Origin: Terriglobia bacterium
Lineage (GTDB): Bacteria > Acidobacteriota > Terriglobia > Bryobacterales > UBA6623
Direction: 5' to 3'
Assembly: GCA_009838515.1 (NCBI GenBank)
Contig: VXRL01000062.1
Coordinates: forward strand, 1-45,728
Length of the DNA: 45,728 bases
How positions within the stretch are numbered: position 1 is the stretch's first letter; every line of letters begins with the position of its first letter. Below, piece by piece: positions 1 to 8,195 of this stretch. The notes under the pieces are model-generated. The model was given only the letters and a program-made list of their open reading frames with translations, was not told where the DNA came from and did no database searches. A program made the position numbers and the translations under genes.

Positions 1-1
1 G

Positions 2-313
2 GTCAAGAAGAAGGCGCCCCCCAAGCGCATTCGCGTAGGCGGCAACGTCGCCAAGGCCCGCCTCACGCGCCAGGTGCGCCCGCAGTACCCGCCGCTGGCC
101 CGCCAGGCGCGCATTCAGGGCACGGTGAAGCTCTCGGCCGTGATTTCCAAGGACGGCTCGATCCAGAAGCTGGAGGTGATGTCGGGCCACCCGCTCCTGG
201 TCCCGGCCGCGCTGGCGGCCGTGAAGCAGTGGCGCTACAAGCCGACGCTGCTGAACGGCGAGGCGGTCGAGGTGCTGACAAACATCGACGTGAACTTCAC
301 TCTCAGCGGCTGA
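2..313 (+). CDS. TonB-family energy transducer, C-terminal domain (5' end outside window)
   Basis: The reading frame is open from the first bases and ends at TGA 311-313, giving about 103 residues of a protein that begins upstream. The sequence shows a Lys/Pro-rich stretch (KKKAPPKRIRVGG), then the typical TonB C-terminal fold: RQVRPQYPPLARQARIQG, a core KLSAVISKDGSIQKLEV, and AALAAVKQWRYKPTLLNG ending in VNFTLSG. This periplasmic domain contacts the TonB box of outer-membrane receptors. The exbB and two exbD genes follow on the same strand, as expected for a complete energy-transduction operon. The N-terminal membrane anchor is not in the window, so whether this is TonB proper or a TolA/energy-transducer variant cannot be decided. 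Confidence 0.9.
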   Translation, partial: VKKKAPPKRIRVGGNVAKARLTRQVRPQYPPLARQARIQGTVKLSAVISKDGSIQKLEVMSGHPLLVPAALAAVKQWRYKPTLLNGEAVEVLTNIDVNFTLSG

Positions 314-330
314 GGTTGGCGTCCTAGAGT

Positions 331-377
331 CTCCCTTCGGGGAGTCGGACCGCCAGGGCGGCGGAAGGCTGCCGCCC
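331..377 (+). other. Two RNA hairpins between the TonB-family gene and exbB
   Basis: CTCCC (331-335), TTCG loop, GGGAG (340-344) forms a short stem capped by the extra-stable UUCG tetraloop. It is followed by a perfect 7-bp stem, GGGCGGC (356-362) with GCCGCCC (371-377). Neither has a T tract, so they look more like processing, stability or partial-attenuation elements that set the ratio of TonB to ExbB than a classical terminator. This is inference from pairing only. Confidence 0.4.
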
Positions 378-443
378 GCACGGTTCGGCACGAACAGTTG
401 GTCAACGGATTCCGTTGTCTCTTTAGGAGGAAAAACAAGCAAC

Positions 444-1154
444 ATGCTTTCGCAATTCGCAACTACCGCCTTCTTGCTGCAGCAGGAAGTCGGATTCGAC
501 ACGATGTCGATGTGGAACCAGATGGGGTTTGCGGCCAAGGCGGTCGTAATCGTCATGTTCCTGATGTCGGCGTGGTCGATCGGAGTGATGATCGACCGTG
601 GATTGGCGTACTTCGCCGCCAAGAAGCAGTCCAAGGCATTCGCCCCGGCTGTTGCCGGCGCCCTGCGCAACGGCAAGCTCGACGAGGCCATCAAGCTCTC
701 CGAAGGCTTCAAGAAGAGCCACCTAGCCAAGGTGGTCTCGGCCGGCCTGGCCGAGTTCAAGTCGCACGACGTGGGCAGCGATGTCCCGGGCCGCACGGTC
801 GACGCTTCCAAGCGAGCCTTGGAGCGGGCTCAGGCGATCACCCACGCCGAGTTGAACCGCGGGCTCAGCGGCTTGGCCACGATCGGCTCGACAGCGCCGT
901 TCGTGGGCCTCTTCGGCACCGTGGTCGGCATCATCAACGCGTTCCAGGGCATCTCCCAGGAGCGATCCACCGGACTTGGCGCCGTCGCCGGCGGCATCTC
1001 GGAGGCGCTGGTCGCCACCGCGATCGGCCTGTTCGTCGCGCTGCCGGCCGTGTGGATGTTCAACTACTTCAACTCGAAGGTCGAGGGTTTCGACGTCGAG
1101 ATGGAGAATGCCAGCTCTGAGCTGATCGACTACTTCCTGAAGAGGAGCGGTTGA
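444..1154 (+). CDS. exbB: ExbB/TolQ-family proton channel subunit
   Basis: This 236-residue inner-membrane protein belongs to the MotA/TolQ/ExbB family, which couples the proton gradient to TonB (or TolA). Three hydrophobic segments are visible: about residues 29-50 (FAAKAVVIVMFLMSAWSIGVMI), 145-172 (LATIGSTAPFVGLFGTVVGIINAF) and 190-215 (ISEALVATAIGLFVALPAVWMF). The second carries the conserved TAPxxGLxGTVxGI signature lining the channel. A large cytoplasmic loop lies between the first and second, as in the family. AGGAGG at 425-430 precedes the ATG with a rather long 13-nt gap. ExbD genes follow at 1272 and 1799. Confidence 0.95.
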   Translation: MLSQFATTAFLLQQEVGFDTMSMWNQMGFAAKAVVIVMFLMSAWSIGVMIDRGLAYFAAKKQSKAFAPAVAGALRNGKLDEAIKLSEGFKKSHLAKVVSAGLAEFKSHDVGSDVPGRTVDASKRALERAQAITHAELNRGLSGLATIGSTAPFVGLFGTVVGIINAFQGISQERSTGLGAVAGGISEALVATAIGLFVALPAVWMFNYFNSKVEGFDVEMENASSELIDYFLKRSG

Positions 1155-1271
1155 GCTTCGCGGGCGCAAAGCCGCAGCGGATTGACCGGCTGTAGTATCG
1201 TGTAGCGGTTGGTCGGCGGTGGCCCTGGAGGGCGCGCTGCCGACCGACCGCCTGGGAACGAGGGAACCAGT

Positions 1272-1754
1272 ATGGCGGAAGAAGAAAAGGGCCTGATCGA
1301 GGTCAAAGAGGAAGACGTCAAGAAAGGCACCCGCGGCGGCATGGCCGCCATCAACGAGATCAACGTCACGCCGATGGTGGACGTGATGCTCGTACTGCTG
1401 ATCATCTTCATGGTGATCACGCCCATGCTTAGCAAGGGCGTCAGCGTCGACTTGGTGCGCACGCGCAACCCGGTTGCGATGGACGAAGCGGATGCGGAAG
1501 ATGCCGTCGTCGTGGCGGTGACTCGCGACGGCCAGGTATTCCTGGGCACGTCCAAGCTGGAAGCTCTGGATGAGCTCACGTCGCGCGTCAGCGACGTAGT
1601 CAGCAATCGCATCGACAAGACGGTCTACATCAAGTGCGACGCACGATCGCGCTACGAGCGCGTCGTGGAAGTAGTCAATGCCGTGCGGACGTCCGGCGTG
1701 GACCAGGTCGGGTTGCTGACAGAGAAGGAAGAGGGTTCGGGCGGCTTCAGCTAG
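1272..1754 (+). CDS. exbD: ExbD/TolR-family protein, first copy
   Basis: The product is a 160-residue single-span inner-membrane protein. An acidic, charged cytoplasmic N-terminus (MAEEEKGLIEVKEEDVKKG) leads to INEINVTPMVDVMLVLLIIFMVITP, the diagnostic ExbD membrane segment. Asp37 is in the position of the proton-carrying aspartate of this family. The rest is the periplasmic domain ending in VGLLTEKEEGSGGFS. ATG 1272 is chosen over an in-frame upstream start because the family signature begins close behind it and the upstream codons do not look coding. It probably pairs with the next gene in the ExbB pentamer pore. Confidence 0.93.
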   Translation: MAEEEKGLIEVKEEDVKKGTRGGMAAINEINVTPMVDVMLVLLIIFMVITPMLSKGVSVDLVRTRNPVAMDEADAEDAVVVAVTRDGQVFLGTSKLEALDELTSRVSDVVSNRIDKTVYIKCDARSRYERVVEVVNAVRTSGVDQVGLLTEKEEGSGGFS

Positions 1755-1798
1755 CGTCGCGACTCTCGAGCACACTTACACACAGGAGGACATTCACC

Positions 1799-2218
1799 AT
1801 GGGAATGGCGGTTGGCGGGTCGGGCGGCTCAAAGTCCGTACCCTACATCAACATGACACCCTTGATCGACGTGCTTTTGGTGCTGTTGATCATCTTCATG
1901 GTCATCACGCCGATCACCCCCAAGGGGTTGGAGGCGCTGGTGCCGCAGCCAAGCGAGGGCGAGCAGCAGTCTCAGCCCAACGCGCGCACGGTCGTGGTCT
2001 CGATCAACGCGGATCGCAGCATCATGATCAATCGCGATCCCTCGACGCTGGACACGCTCGGAGAGAACTTGAGGGACATCTTCAAGACCCGCGCCGAGCG
2101 CGTCATGTTCGTGCGCGGGGCGCCGCAGCTGGACTACCAAGACGTGGCCAAGATCATCGACCTCGGCAAGGGCGCCGGCGTGGACAAGATCGGCCTGCTG
2201 ACGGAGCAGATCGAGTAG
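1799..2218 (+). CDS. exbD: ExbD/TolR-family protein, second copy
   Basis: This 139-residue paralogue of the preceding gene has a Gly/Ser-rich N-terminus, then VPYINMTPLIDVLLVLLIIFMVITPITPKG, with Asp24 as the membrane-embedded proton-relay residue. The periplasmic part ends KIGLLTEQIE, matching the end of the first copy (QVGLLTEKEE), so the pair probably arose by tandem duplication. The start is fixed by a perfect AGGAGG (1784-1789) 9 nt upstream. The longer in-frame extension into the preceding gene is rejected. Two non-identical ExbD proteins could form a heterodimer within one ExbB pore. Confidence 0.94.
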   Translation: MGMAVGGSGGSKSVPYINMTPLIDVLLVLLIIFMVITPITPKGLEALVPQPSEGEQQSQPNARTVVVSINADRSIMINRDPSTLDTLGENLRDIFKTRAERVMFVRGAPQLDYQDVAKIIDLGKGAGVDKIGLLTEQIE

Positions 2219-2288
2219 TCTAGTGCTTGCGGCATGGCGCCAGGCCTAGCGCCCGGCGGTAGTCGCGACCTAGGCAACGGAGTGAACA

Positions 2289-3164
2289 ATGGAAATCGAT
2301 AAGCAAAAAATCCTGAAGATCGGGGGCATTGTCTTGGTCGTGGTGCTCGTCTTGGTAGGCAGTCTGCTGTTCCTGATGCAACAGTACGGCGTTACCAGCA
2401 TCGCGGCGTTGCAGGCGCGGAACTCGCTGAACAAGGGCGTGGGCGCGTTCTCGGCCGGCGATTTCGTCCGAGCCGGTGACTATTTCGAGGCTGCGGCCGA
2501 CCTTGACCCGGAACTCAAGGCGGCCCGTGTGTACAGTGCCTACTCGGTGATGATGCAGTACCAGCCAGGCGCCGAGTACCAAGAGAACATCGACATCGCG
2601 AACAGGGCCTTGGACGGGTTCAAGGCGGTGCTGCAGGACGATCCGGAGAATTCGACCGCTCTGCAAAGCATCGCGTCGCTCTACTTCAACATGAAGAAGA
2701 TGGACTTGGCCAAGGAATGGCACGGCAAGGTGCTGGAGATCGAGCCCGACCACAAGGAGTCGTACTACACCATTGGCGTCATCGCGTGGACTCAGTCTTA
2801 CGAGCCGCGCTTGGAGTTCCGCGCCAACGTGGGCATGAAGCAAGAGGACGAGGGGCCGATCGTGCTCAGAGGGCGCATGAGCCGCTCGCAGCGCGAGGAG
2901 TATGCCGGCCTCAGCGAGGAGATCCAGCCCATCATCGACGAGGGCTTGACATCGCTGGAGAAAGCGATCGAGATCGATCCCGACTATGACGACGCGATGG
3001 CTTACGTGAACCTGCTCTACCGCGAGAAGGCGGACTTCGCAGAGACCAAGGATGAGCACGACGAGCTGCTGATGAAGGCCGACGAGTGGGTGCAGACCGC
3101 TCTGGACACCCGCAAGCGCAAGGCCGAGGAGAGCACGATCGAGACCTTCACGACCGACGAATAG
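2289..3164 (+). CDS. Membrane-anchored TPR protein of the Exb operon
   Basis: This 291-residue protein has an N-terminal signal-anchor at residues 9-30 (LKIGGIVLVVVLVLVGSLLFLM) followed by tetratricopeptide-like repeats. The repeats are clearest at about 45-85 (FSAGDFVRAGDYFEAAADLDPELKAA), 125-165 (LYFNMKKMDLAKEWHGKVLEIEPDHKES) and 218-250 (LTSLEKAIEIDPDYDDAMAYVNLLY). The C-terminal helix is highly charged. It lies 70 nt behind the second exbD on the same strand. TPR proteins are often found in such operons, presumably as periplasmic scaffolds for the TonB/Exb complex, but its partner is not shown by the sequence. ATG 2289 follows a weak GGAG-like site. Confidence 0.85.
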   Translation: MEIDKQKILKIGGIVLVVVLVLVGSLLFLMQQYGVTSIAALQARNSLNKGVGAFSAGDFVRAGDYFEAAADLDPELKAARVYSAYSVMMQYQPGAEYQENIDIANRALDGFKAVLQDDPENSTALQSIASLYFNMKKMDLAKEWHGKVLEIEPDHKESYYTIGVIAWTQSYEPRLEFRANVGMKQEDEGPIVLRGRMSRSQREEYAGLSEEIQPIIDEGLTSLEKAIEIDPDYDDAMAYVNLLYREKADFAETKDEHDELLMKADEWVQTALDTRKRKAEESTIETFTTDE

Positions 3165-3200
3165 GTGCCGGTGCCGCAGCGCGCGGCGCGGCGCACGTCT

Positions 3201-3206
3201 TATAAT
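3201..3206 (+). promoter_or_regulatory. Perfect TATAAT -10 box upstream of rel
   Basis: TATAAT stands out in a GC-rich 108-bp gap. No good TTGACA is seen 16-18 bp upstream. If it is used, transcription would begin around 3212-3214, immediately before the hairpin at 3216. Confidence 0.4.
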
Positions 3207-3215
3207 TCGGCCTGA

Positions 3216-3243
3216 GGCCCGTCGGGTCTCGGGCCGTTTTCTT
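3216..3243 (+). terminator. Intrinsic terminator after the Exb/TPR operon
   Basis: GGCCCG (3216-3221), an 8-nt loop and CGGGCC (3230-3235) form a 6-bp GC stem followed by GTTTTCTT (3236-3243), the best rho-independent terminator in the window. It can end the exb operon. Because the TATAAT at 3201 lies just upstream, it would also sit at the very 5' end of a rel transcript and might act as an attenuator there. Confidence 0.65.
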
Positions 3244-3272
3244 GCCGGGAAGCGCCAAGCCGGAGCGTTACC

Positions 3273-5492
3273 ATGCCCGCCACGAGCCGGATCAAGCCGG
3301 AAGGGGACGCGGTCCCCGCGGCGATGTCGAGGCGCTACCAGGAACTGGAGCGCAAGCTGCTCGACCAGCGGCCGGACCAAGATCCTGAATTGCTGCGGCG
3401 CGCCTTCGCGTTCGCCGCCGAGCGGCATCGCGGCCAGAAGCGCAAGAGCGGCGATCCCTATCTGGCGCATTCGCTTGAAGTAGCGCACATGCTGGCCGAC
3501 ATGCGGCTGGACCAGGCAGCGCTTGCCAGCGGACTGCTGCACGACATTGTCGAGGACACGCCCGTAACGGTGCCGCAGCTGCGCCGCGAATTCGGCGACG
3601 GCGTGGCGCGCTGCGTGGACGGCGTGACCAAGATCGGGCGGCTACGCTACCACTCCTCCGAGGCGCGCCAGGCGGAAACGTTCCGCAAGATGCTGCTGGC
3701 CATGGTCAAGGACATCCGCGTGATCCTGATCAAGCTGGCCGACCGCACGCATAACATGCGGACGCTGTACGCGCTCGACGCTGAGCGACAGCAGCGGATC
3801 GCGCTGGAGACGCGCGAAATCTACGCTCCTGTGGCGCTGCGGCTGGGCATGGGCAAGATGCGCAGCGAACTCGAGGACCTGGCATTCGCGTACTTGGAGC
3901 CGCGAGCATACGAGACGATCCTCGCCCACATCGAGTCGCGACGGGAGTCGAGCGAGGAATTCCTGGCGGAGACGCAGGCGGAGCTCGAGCAGAAGCTCGA
4001 GCAGGCAGGGATCCCCGCGCGGGTGGAGGGCCGCATCAAGCGGCCCTATTCGATCCACCAGAAGTTGGAGCGCCAGAACGTAACGTTTGACATGGTCTAC
4101 GACCTGCTGGCCCTGCGCGTCATCACAGATACCAAGACGCATTGCTACGCGGCGATGGGCGTGATCCACGGGCAGTGGCAGCCGGTGCCGGGCCGCATCA
4201 AGGATTTCGTCGCGATGCCGCGCCCGAACCTGTACCAGTCCCTGCACACCTCGGTTGTCACGCAGGACGGCCAGCGCTTCGAGGTCCAGATCCGAACCGA
4301 GGAAATGCACGCAATGGCCGAGGAGGGCATCTGCGCGCACTGGAAGTACAAGGAGGGGCGCCGCGGGCCGGACACGGCCGATGGCCAGATGGCTTGGCTG
4401 CGGCGGCTGGTGGAGTGGCAGCGGGAAATGCGCGACTCCACGGATTTCCTGTCCACGCTGAAGGTCGAGCTCTACCCCGAAGAAGTCTATGTGTTCACTC
4501 CGAAGGGAAAGGTGATTACATTGCCCCGAGACGCGACGCCGGTCGACTTCGCGTATGCCATTCATACCGAGGTCGGCCACACTTGCGTGGGCGCGAAGGT
4601 GGACGGGCAGATCGCGCAGCTGAAGCGCCCGCTCACCAACGGCGAGATCGTGGAAGTGCTGACCAAGCCGGGCAGCCACCCCGCGCAGGACTGGCTGTCT
4701 TTCGTGAAGACGTCGCGGGCACGCAACAAGATCAAGCAGTGGCTCAATGCCGAGCGTCGCCAGCAAGCTATTGAGGTCGGCCAGCGGCTGCTGGAGAAGG
4801 AGGCCCGGATCTTCAAGGTGCCGCTGCGGCGCATCACCGCCGACAGGCTGGAGGCCGTATGCCGCGAATACGGCTGTTCTAACACGGATGCGCTATACGC
4901 GCGTCTCGGGTTCGGGCGCTATTCGGTGCGCCAGGTTCTGCGCAAGCTGTTCCCGGAAGGTGCGGTGCCCGACCCGTCGCAGCTGCGCAAAAAGCCGCCC
5001 GTGCCCGAGGACCTGGACGCCAGCCTGGCCTTGCAGGGCGACGGCACGCTCGAAGTCCGCGGAATCGATGACGTGCTGATCTACCGGGCGCGCTGTTGCA
5101 ATCCAATCCCCGGCGAGCCGATCGTCGGGTACGTGACGCGGGGCAAGGGTGTGGGCGTGCATTCCCATTCCTGTGCCAATGTCCAGAACCTGTTGTTCGA
5201 TGCTGAGCGCCGGATCGACGTGCGGTGGGCCCCCAAGGAAGGCTCGACGTACCAAGTGAGGCTGACGGCCTTCGTCGATGATCGCCAAGGGATCCTCAAG
5301 GACTTGACCAGTATCGTCGCCAACGAGGGACTGAACATCGTCAAGATAGAGTCTCACAACGGCCGGCGCGACGACCAAGTGGCGATCGCTTTCGTTGTGG
5401 AAGTCGCCGACAAGCTGCAGCTGGACAGGGTCGAGTCTGCGCTGTCCGACACGGCTTCGGTCCGCTCCGTGGAACGGAGCAGCAAGTTCTAG
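3273..5492 (+). CDS. rel: Bifunctional (p)ppGpp synthetase/hydrolase (Rel/SpoT family)
   Basis: The 739-residue length and full domain order match long RSH enzymes, which make and degrade the stringent-response alarmone. The HD hydrolase domain (about 40-200) has His66 and the catalytic HDIVED at 90-95, intact. The synthetase domain (about 245-365) has GRIKRPYSIHQKL and the loop GRIKDFVAMPRPNLYQSLHT. The RIKD sequence fits the RXKD motif of bifunctional enzymes rather than the EXDD of RelA-only enzymes. TGS (about 402-462, EVYVFTPKGKVITLP) and a C-terminal ACT domain (about 660-735) complete it. ATG 3273 has no clear ribosome-binding site; Met18 is a possible alternative start. A stand-alone small alarmone hydrolase candidate is at 21277. 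Confidence 0.97.
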   Translation: MPATSRIKPEGDAVPAAMSRRYQELERKLLDQRPDQDPELLRRAFAFAAERHRGQKRKSGDPYLAHSLEVAHMLADMRLDQAALASGLLHDIVEDTPVTVPQLRREFGDGVARCVDGVTKIGRLRYHSSEARQAETFRKMLLAMVKDIRVILIKLADRTHNMRTLYALDAERQQRIALETREIYAPVALRLGMGKMRSELEDLAFAYLEPRAYETILAHIESRRESSEEFLAETQAELEQKLEQAGIPARVEGRIKRPYSIHQKLERQNVTFDMVYDLLALRVITDTKTHCYAAMGVIHGQWQPVPGRIKDFVAMPRPNLYQSLHTSVVTQDGQRFEVQIRTEEMHAMAEEGICAHWKYKEGRRGPDTADGQMAWLRRLVEWQREMRDSTDFLSTLKVELYPEEVYVFTPKGKVITLPRDATPVDFAYAIHTEVGHTCVGAKVDGQIAQLKRPLTNGEIVEVLTKPGSHPAQDWLSFVKTSRARNKIKQWLNAERRQQAIEVGQRLLEKEARIFKVPLRRITADRLEAVCREYGCSNTDALYARLGFGRYSVRQVLRKLFPEGAVPDPSQLRKKPPVPEDLDASLALQGDGTLEVRGIDDVLIYRARCCNPIPGEPIVGYVTRGKGVGVHSHSCANVQNLLFDAERRIDVRWAPKEGSTYQVRLTAFVDDRQGILKDLTSIVANEGLNIVKIESHNGRRDDQVAIAFVVEVADKLQLDRVESALSDTASVRSVERSSKF

Positions 5493-5565
5493 CCGGGCAG
5501 CTCGCCCAGGCGAGTCCCGCCCGCCCTCGAGATCGGTGCCGCTAGGCCGCCTCGCGGTCCCGCGC

Positions 5566-5602
5566 TAGACTCAATGCGGTTCGGACGGAAATGCTCCGAC
5601 CG
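5566..5602 (+). promoter_or_regulatory. Putative -10 (TAGACT) and 5'-leader hairpin of the DUF3604 gene
   Basis: TAGACT (5566-5571) is followed by an 8-bp stem with one bulged T: CGG and TCGGA (5577-5585) pair with TCCGA and CCG (5595-5602) around a 9-nt loop. The upstream in-frame ATG at 5591 falls inside this hairpin, while the SD GGAGGG (5607-5612) is just downstream and free. This supports the 5621 start. Confidence 0.4.
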
Positions 5603-5620
5603 AGATGGAGGGAACTTTGC

Positions 5621-8095
5621 ATGACTCGTAACTGCCTGCTCGCTCTTGGAATCCTGTTGTACGGTTTCACAGACGTTCCGCTCGCGGCCCAGGACTTGGC
5701 GGACGTCACCATGGCAGGATCGCAGATGCGCGAGGACGACCTGCCCTCGCTCGCAGCCGGTCCCGACGGTTCGCTCTGGAAGGTGTGGCTCGCCTACGCG
5801 GACCGGCGCGACGAGATCGCGATCCGGCGGTGGCAGGACGGGACCTGGGGCAACTTGCGCTACGTGCCCAACACCAGCGGCGATGTCTGGCTGCCGCAAG
5901 CCGGCGTGGACGGGGACGGCCGCCTGTGGGTCGCGTGGACGCAGATGCTCGACGGGAACTGGGACATGTATGCTCGCTCGTACGATCCGGGCGAGCAGGC
6001 TTGGGGGCGGCTGGTGCGGCTGACAGACCATCCGTTGCCAGACATCAACCCTCGCATGGCGGGCGACGGCAAGGGCAAGCTGGCGCTGGTGTGGCAGGGA
6101 TTCCGCGGCCGGCACTCGCACATCTACCTCAAGACGCGCTCGGGCGAGGGCGGCTGGTCCGATCCGATCCAGATCACCAGGCAGCCCGCGAACCACTGGG
6201 AGCCCGGGGTTGCGTTCGATTCCGGCGGGACAGTCTGGGTCGCCTACGACAGCTACGCAAGCGGCAACTACGACGTGCTTCTCACCGGCGTGCGCGAGGG
6301 AGCGATCGTGGTCCCGGAGGTTGCGGTGGCAGCCAGCGGCCGCCACGAGGTCAAGGCGACTGTGGCGGTGGATGGCGATGATCGCGTCTGGGTGGCCTGG
6401 GAATCCGGCGGTGCCAATTGGGGCAAGGATACGGGATACAACATCCGGCCGCGACAGCCGGGAGTCGTCATTGGAGCGGATCGGGAAGTGAATATCGCGG
6501 CGTACGCCGGCGGAAGGCTGGAGACCACGGCCCAGCCGCTGCAGGCTGTCTTCGCGCGCGGCGAAGGCACGCCGAAGTGGACCTACCATCCGCATGTGTT
6601 CGTGGACGCCAACGGAAACGTGCGGGTGGCTGCGAAGCGCCTGATTCGCCACCGCAGCGAGAGCACGGGCACTCGGGGGTACTGGGAATACTGGCTGACT
6701 CGCTTGGACGGCTCGTCGTGGACGGAGGCTGCACCGGTTCCGCACAGCCTCGGGCGGTCCAGCACCCGCATCAGCCTCGCCAACGCCGCGGATGGCGACC
6801 TGTGGCTGGCATGGCCCACCGACAACCGCACCACCGCTTACGCGCACAGGCCGATTCGAGGCGAGACTTGGGTCGGGCGGCTCAGGACGGCGGGGGCCGC
6901 ACCGGCCCCGAGCTTGGTCGGATTCGAATTGGACAGCGTGGAAGTCAAGCCTTGGCACCCGAACGAGGCAGCGGACCTAGACGCGATTCGAGGACACCGC
7001 ACCACTGTCCGCGGGCGCACCGTGCAGATCGTCAGGGGCGACTTTCACCGCCACACCGAGCTGAGCTGGGATGGTGGCGGCGGCAATGACGGGAACCTGC
7101 AAGAGTTCTACCGCTACATGATCGACGCTGCGGCAATGGATTTCGGCGCGTCGACGGACCACCAAGGCGGAGCCTACGACTACTGGTGGTGGTATTCGCA
7201 GAAGATGACCGACATGCACCACGTGCCCGGGGCCTATACGAGCATCTTCGGCTACGAGCGCAGCGTGACCCAACCGAACGGGCATCGCAACATCTTCTTC
7301 GCGGACCGCTCGGGCGGAGTCACGCCATTCATCATGCGCGATCACGCGAGCTTTGCCCTGGGCCGGAATCCGATAGGAGACATGTCCGGCGTCGCATCGG
7401 GCAACGTGGTGCGCGACGACACAAAGCACCTCTACGACGAGGTGCGCCGCATGGGCGGAATTGCGATCTCGCACACGTCAGGCACACGGATGGGAACGGA
7501 CTGGCGCGACAACGATCCCGCGATCGAGCCGGTGGTGGAGATTATGCAAGGGGCGCGCACGAATTACGAATACATTGGGGCGCCGCTGTCTGCCAAGAGC
7601 GGCGAGCCGGCGGACGCTCCGGGCGGCTATGCGCCGATCGGCGTGGTCCGCAACGCATGGAACAAGGGATATCGGCTGGGCACCACGGTCAGCTCGGACC
7701 ACGGCTCGACCCACTATTCGTACACCATGGTCTACACGGACAGGGTCACTCGTGAAGGCATCCTCGATGCGATCCGTCGCCGCCACACCTACGGGGCGAC
7801 GGACAACATCGTGCTCGAGGTACGCATGGGCGAGCACTTCATGGGAGACGAGTTCTTCGCGCCCGAGCCGCTGCCGATGTCCGTGAAGGTGCGAGGCACG
7901 AACGATCTCGACAAGGTCAGCGTGCTGCGCGATGGCGAAGTCGTGTACGTGCACGAGCCGGAGGGTCCGACGGCCGAGTTCGAGTACTTGGACCAAGACG
8001 CGCGCGAAGGTCGCGGCATGCAGTACTACTACGTGCGGGTTGAGCAGGCAGATGGCAACGTAGCCTGGGGCAGCCCGATGTGGGTCAACTATTGA
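5621..8095 (+). CDS. Exported propeller-repeat DUF3604 (PHP-like) protein
   Basis: This 824-residue protein has a Sec signal peptide (about 1-24, ending PLAAQ). Residues about 35-440 contain repeated units with the pattern GxDGxxWVAW (for example GVDGDGRLWVAWTQ and AVDGDDRVWVAWES), which look like beta-propeller blades. The C-terminal half matches DUF3604, a PHP-hydrolase-like family: HRH at 476-478, STDH, GYERS, ISHTSG and SSDHGSTH are candidate metal ligands. DUF3604 substrates are poorly known, so no reaction is assigned. ATG 5621 is chosen over 5591 because GGAGGG lies 8 nt upstream of it. A paralogue with a different N-terminus is at 33322. Confidence 0.85.
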   Translation: MTRNCLLALGILLYGFTDVPLAAQDLADVTMAGSQMREDDLPSLAAGPDGSLWKVWLAYADRRDEIAIRRWQDGTWGNLRYVPNTSGDVWLPQAGVDGDGRLWVAWTQMLDGNWDMYARSYDPGEQAWGRLVRLTDHPLPDINPRMAGDGKGKLALVWQGFRGRHSHIYLKTRSGEGGWSDPIQITRQPANHWEPGVAFDSGGTVWVAYDSYASGNYDVLLTGVREGAIVVPEVAVAASGRHEVKATVAVDGDDRVWVAWESGGANWGKDTGYNIRPRQPGVVIGADREVNIAAYAGGRLETTAQPLQAVFARGEGTPKWTYHPHVFVDANGNVRVAAKRLIRHRSESTGTRGYWEYWLTRLDGSSWTEAAPVPHSLGRSSTRISLANAADGDLWLAWPTDNRTTAYAHRPIRGETWVGRLRTAGAAPAPSLVGFELDSVEVKPWHPNEAADLDAIRGHRTTVRGRTVQIVRGDFHRHTELSWDGGGGNDGNLQEFYRYMIDAAAMDFGASTDHQGGAYDYWWWYSQKMTDMHHVPGAYTSIFGYERSVTQPNGHRNIFFADRSGGVTPFIMRDHASFALGRNPIGDMSGVASGNVVRDDTKHLYDEVRRMGGIAISHTSGTRMGTDWRDNDPAIEPVVEIMQGARTNYEYIGAPLSAKSGEPADAPGGYAPIGVVRNAWNKGYRLGTTVSSDHGSTHYSYTMVYTDRVTREGILDAIRRRHTYGATDNIVLEVRMGEHFMGDEFFAPEPLPMSVKVRGTNDLDKVSVLRDGEVVYVHEPEGPTAEFEYLDQDAREGRGMQYYYVRVEQADGNVAWGSPMWVNY

Positions 8096-8110
8096 TGCGC
8101 GGCGAGTGAC

Positions 8111-8124
8111 GCTTGCCGGCAAGC
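8111..8124. repeat. 14-bp perfect palindrome between convergent genes
   Basis: GCTTGCCGGCAAGC is a perfect palindrome 15 nt after the DUF3604 stop and about 70 nt from the end of the opposing DUF1501 gene. It has no T tract. It may contribute to bidirectional termination or bind a dimeric protein. Confidence 0.35.
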
Positions 8125-8195
8125 TGTGAGCGCTTGGCTGCCGCGCAGCCGCTGCCAGAGCATGGAGCGAGGCCCTTGACCCGAGGACGCCGGCG

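Noticed and set aside
723..1775. Long minus-strand ORF (350 codons) opposite exbB/exbD
   Set aside because: It is antisense to clear ExbB and ExbD genes; composition (Arg/His/Asp-rich) is typical of a GC-rich shadow frame.
5489..6958. Long minus-strand ORF (489 codons) opposite the DUF3604 gene
   Set aside because: No recognisable domain, composition typical of antisense frames, and the plus frame has signal peptide, SD and family motifs.
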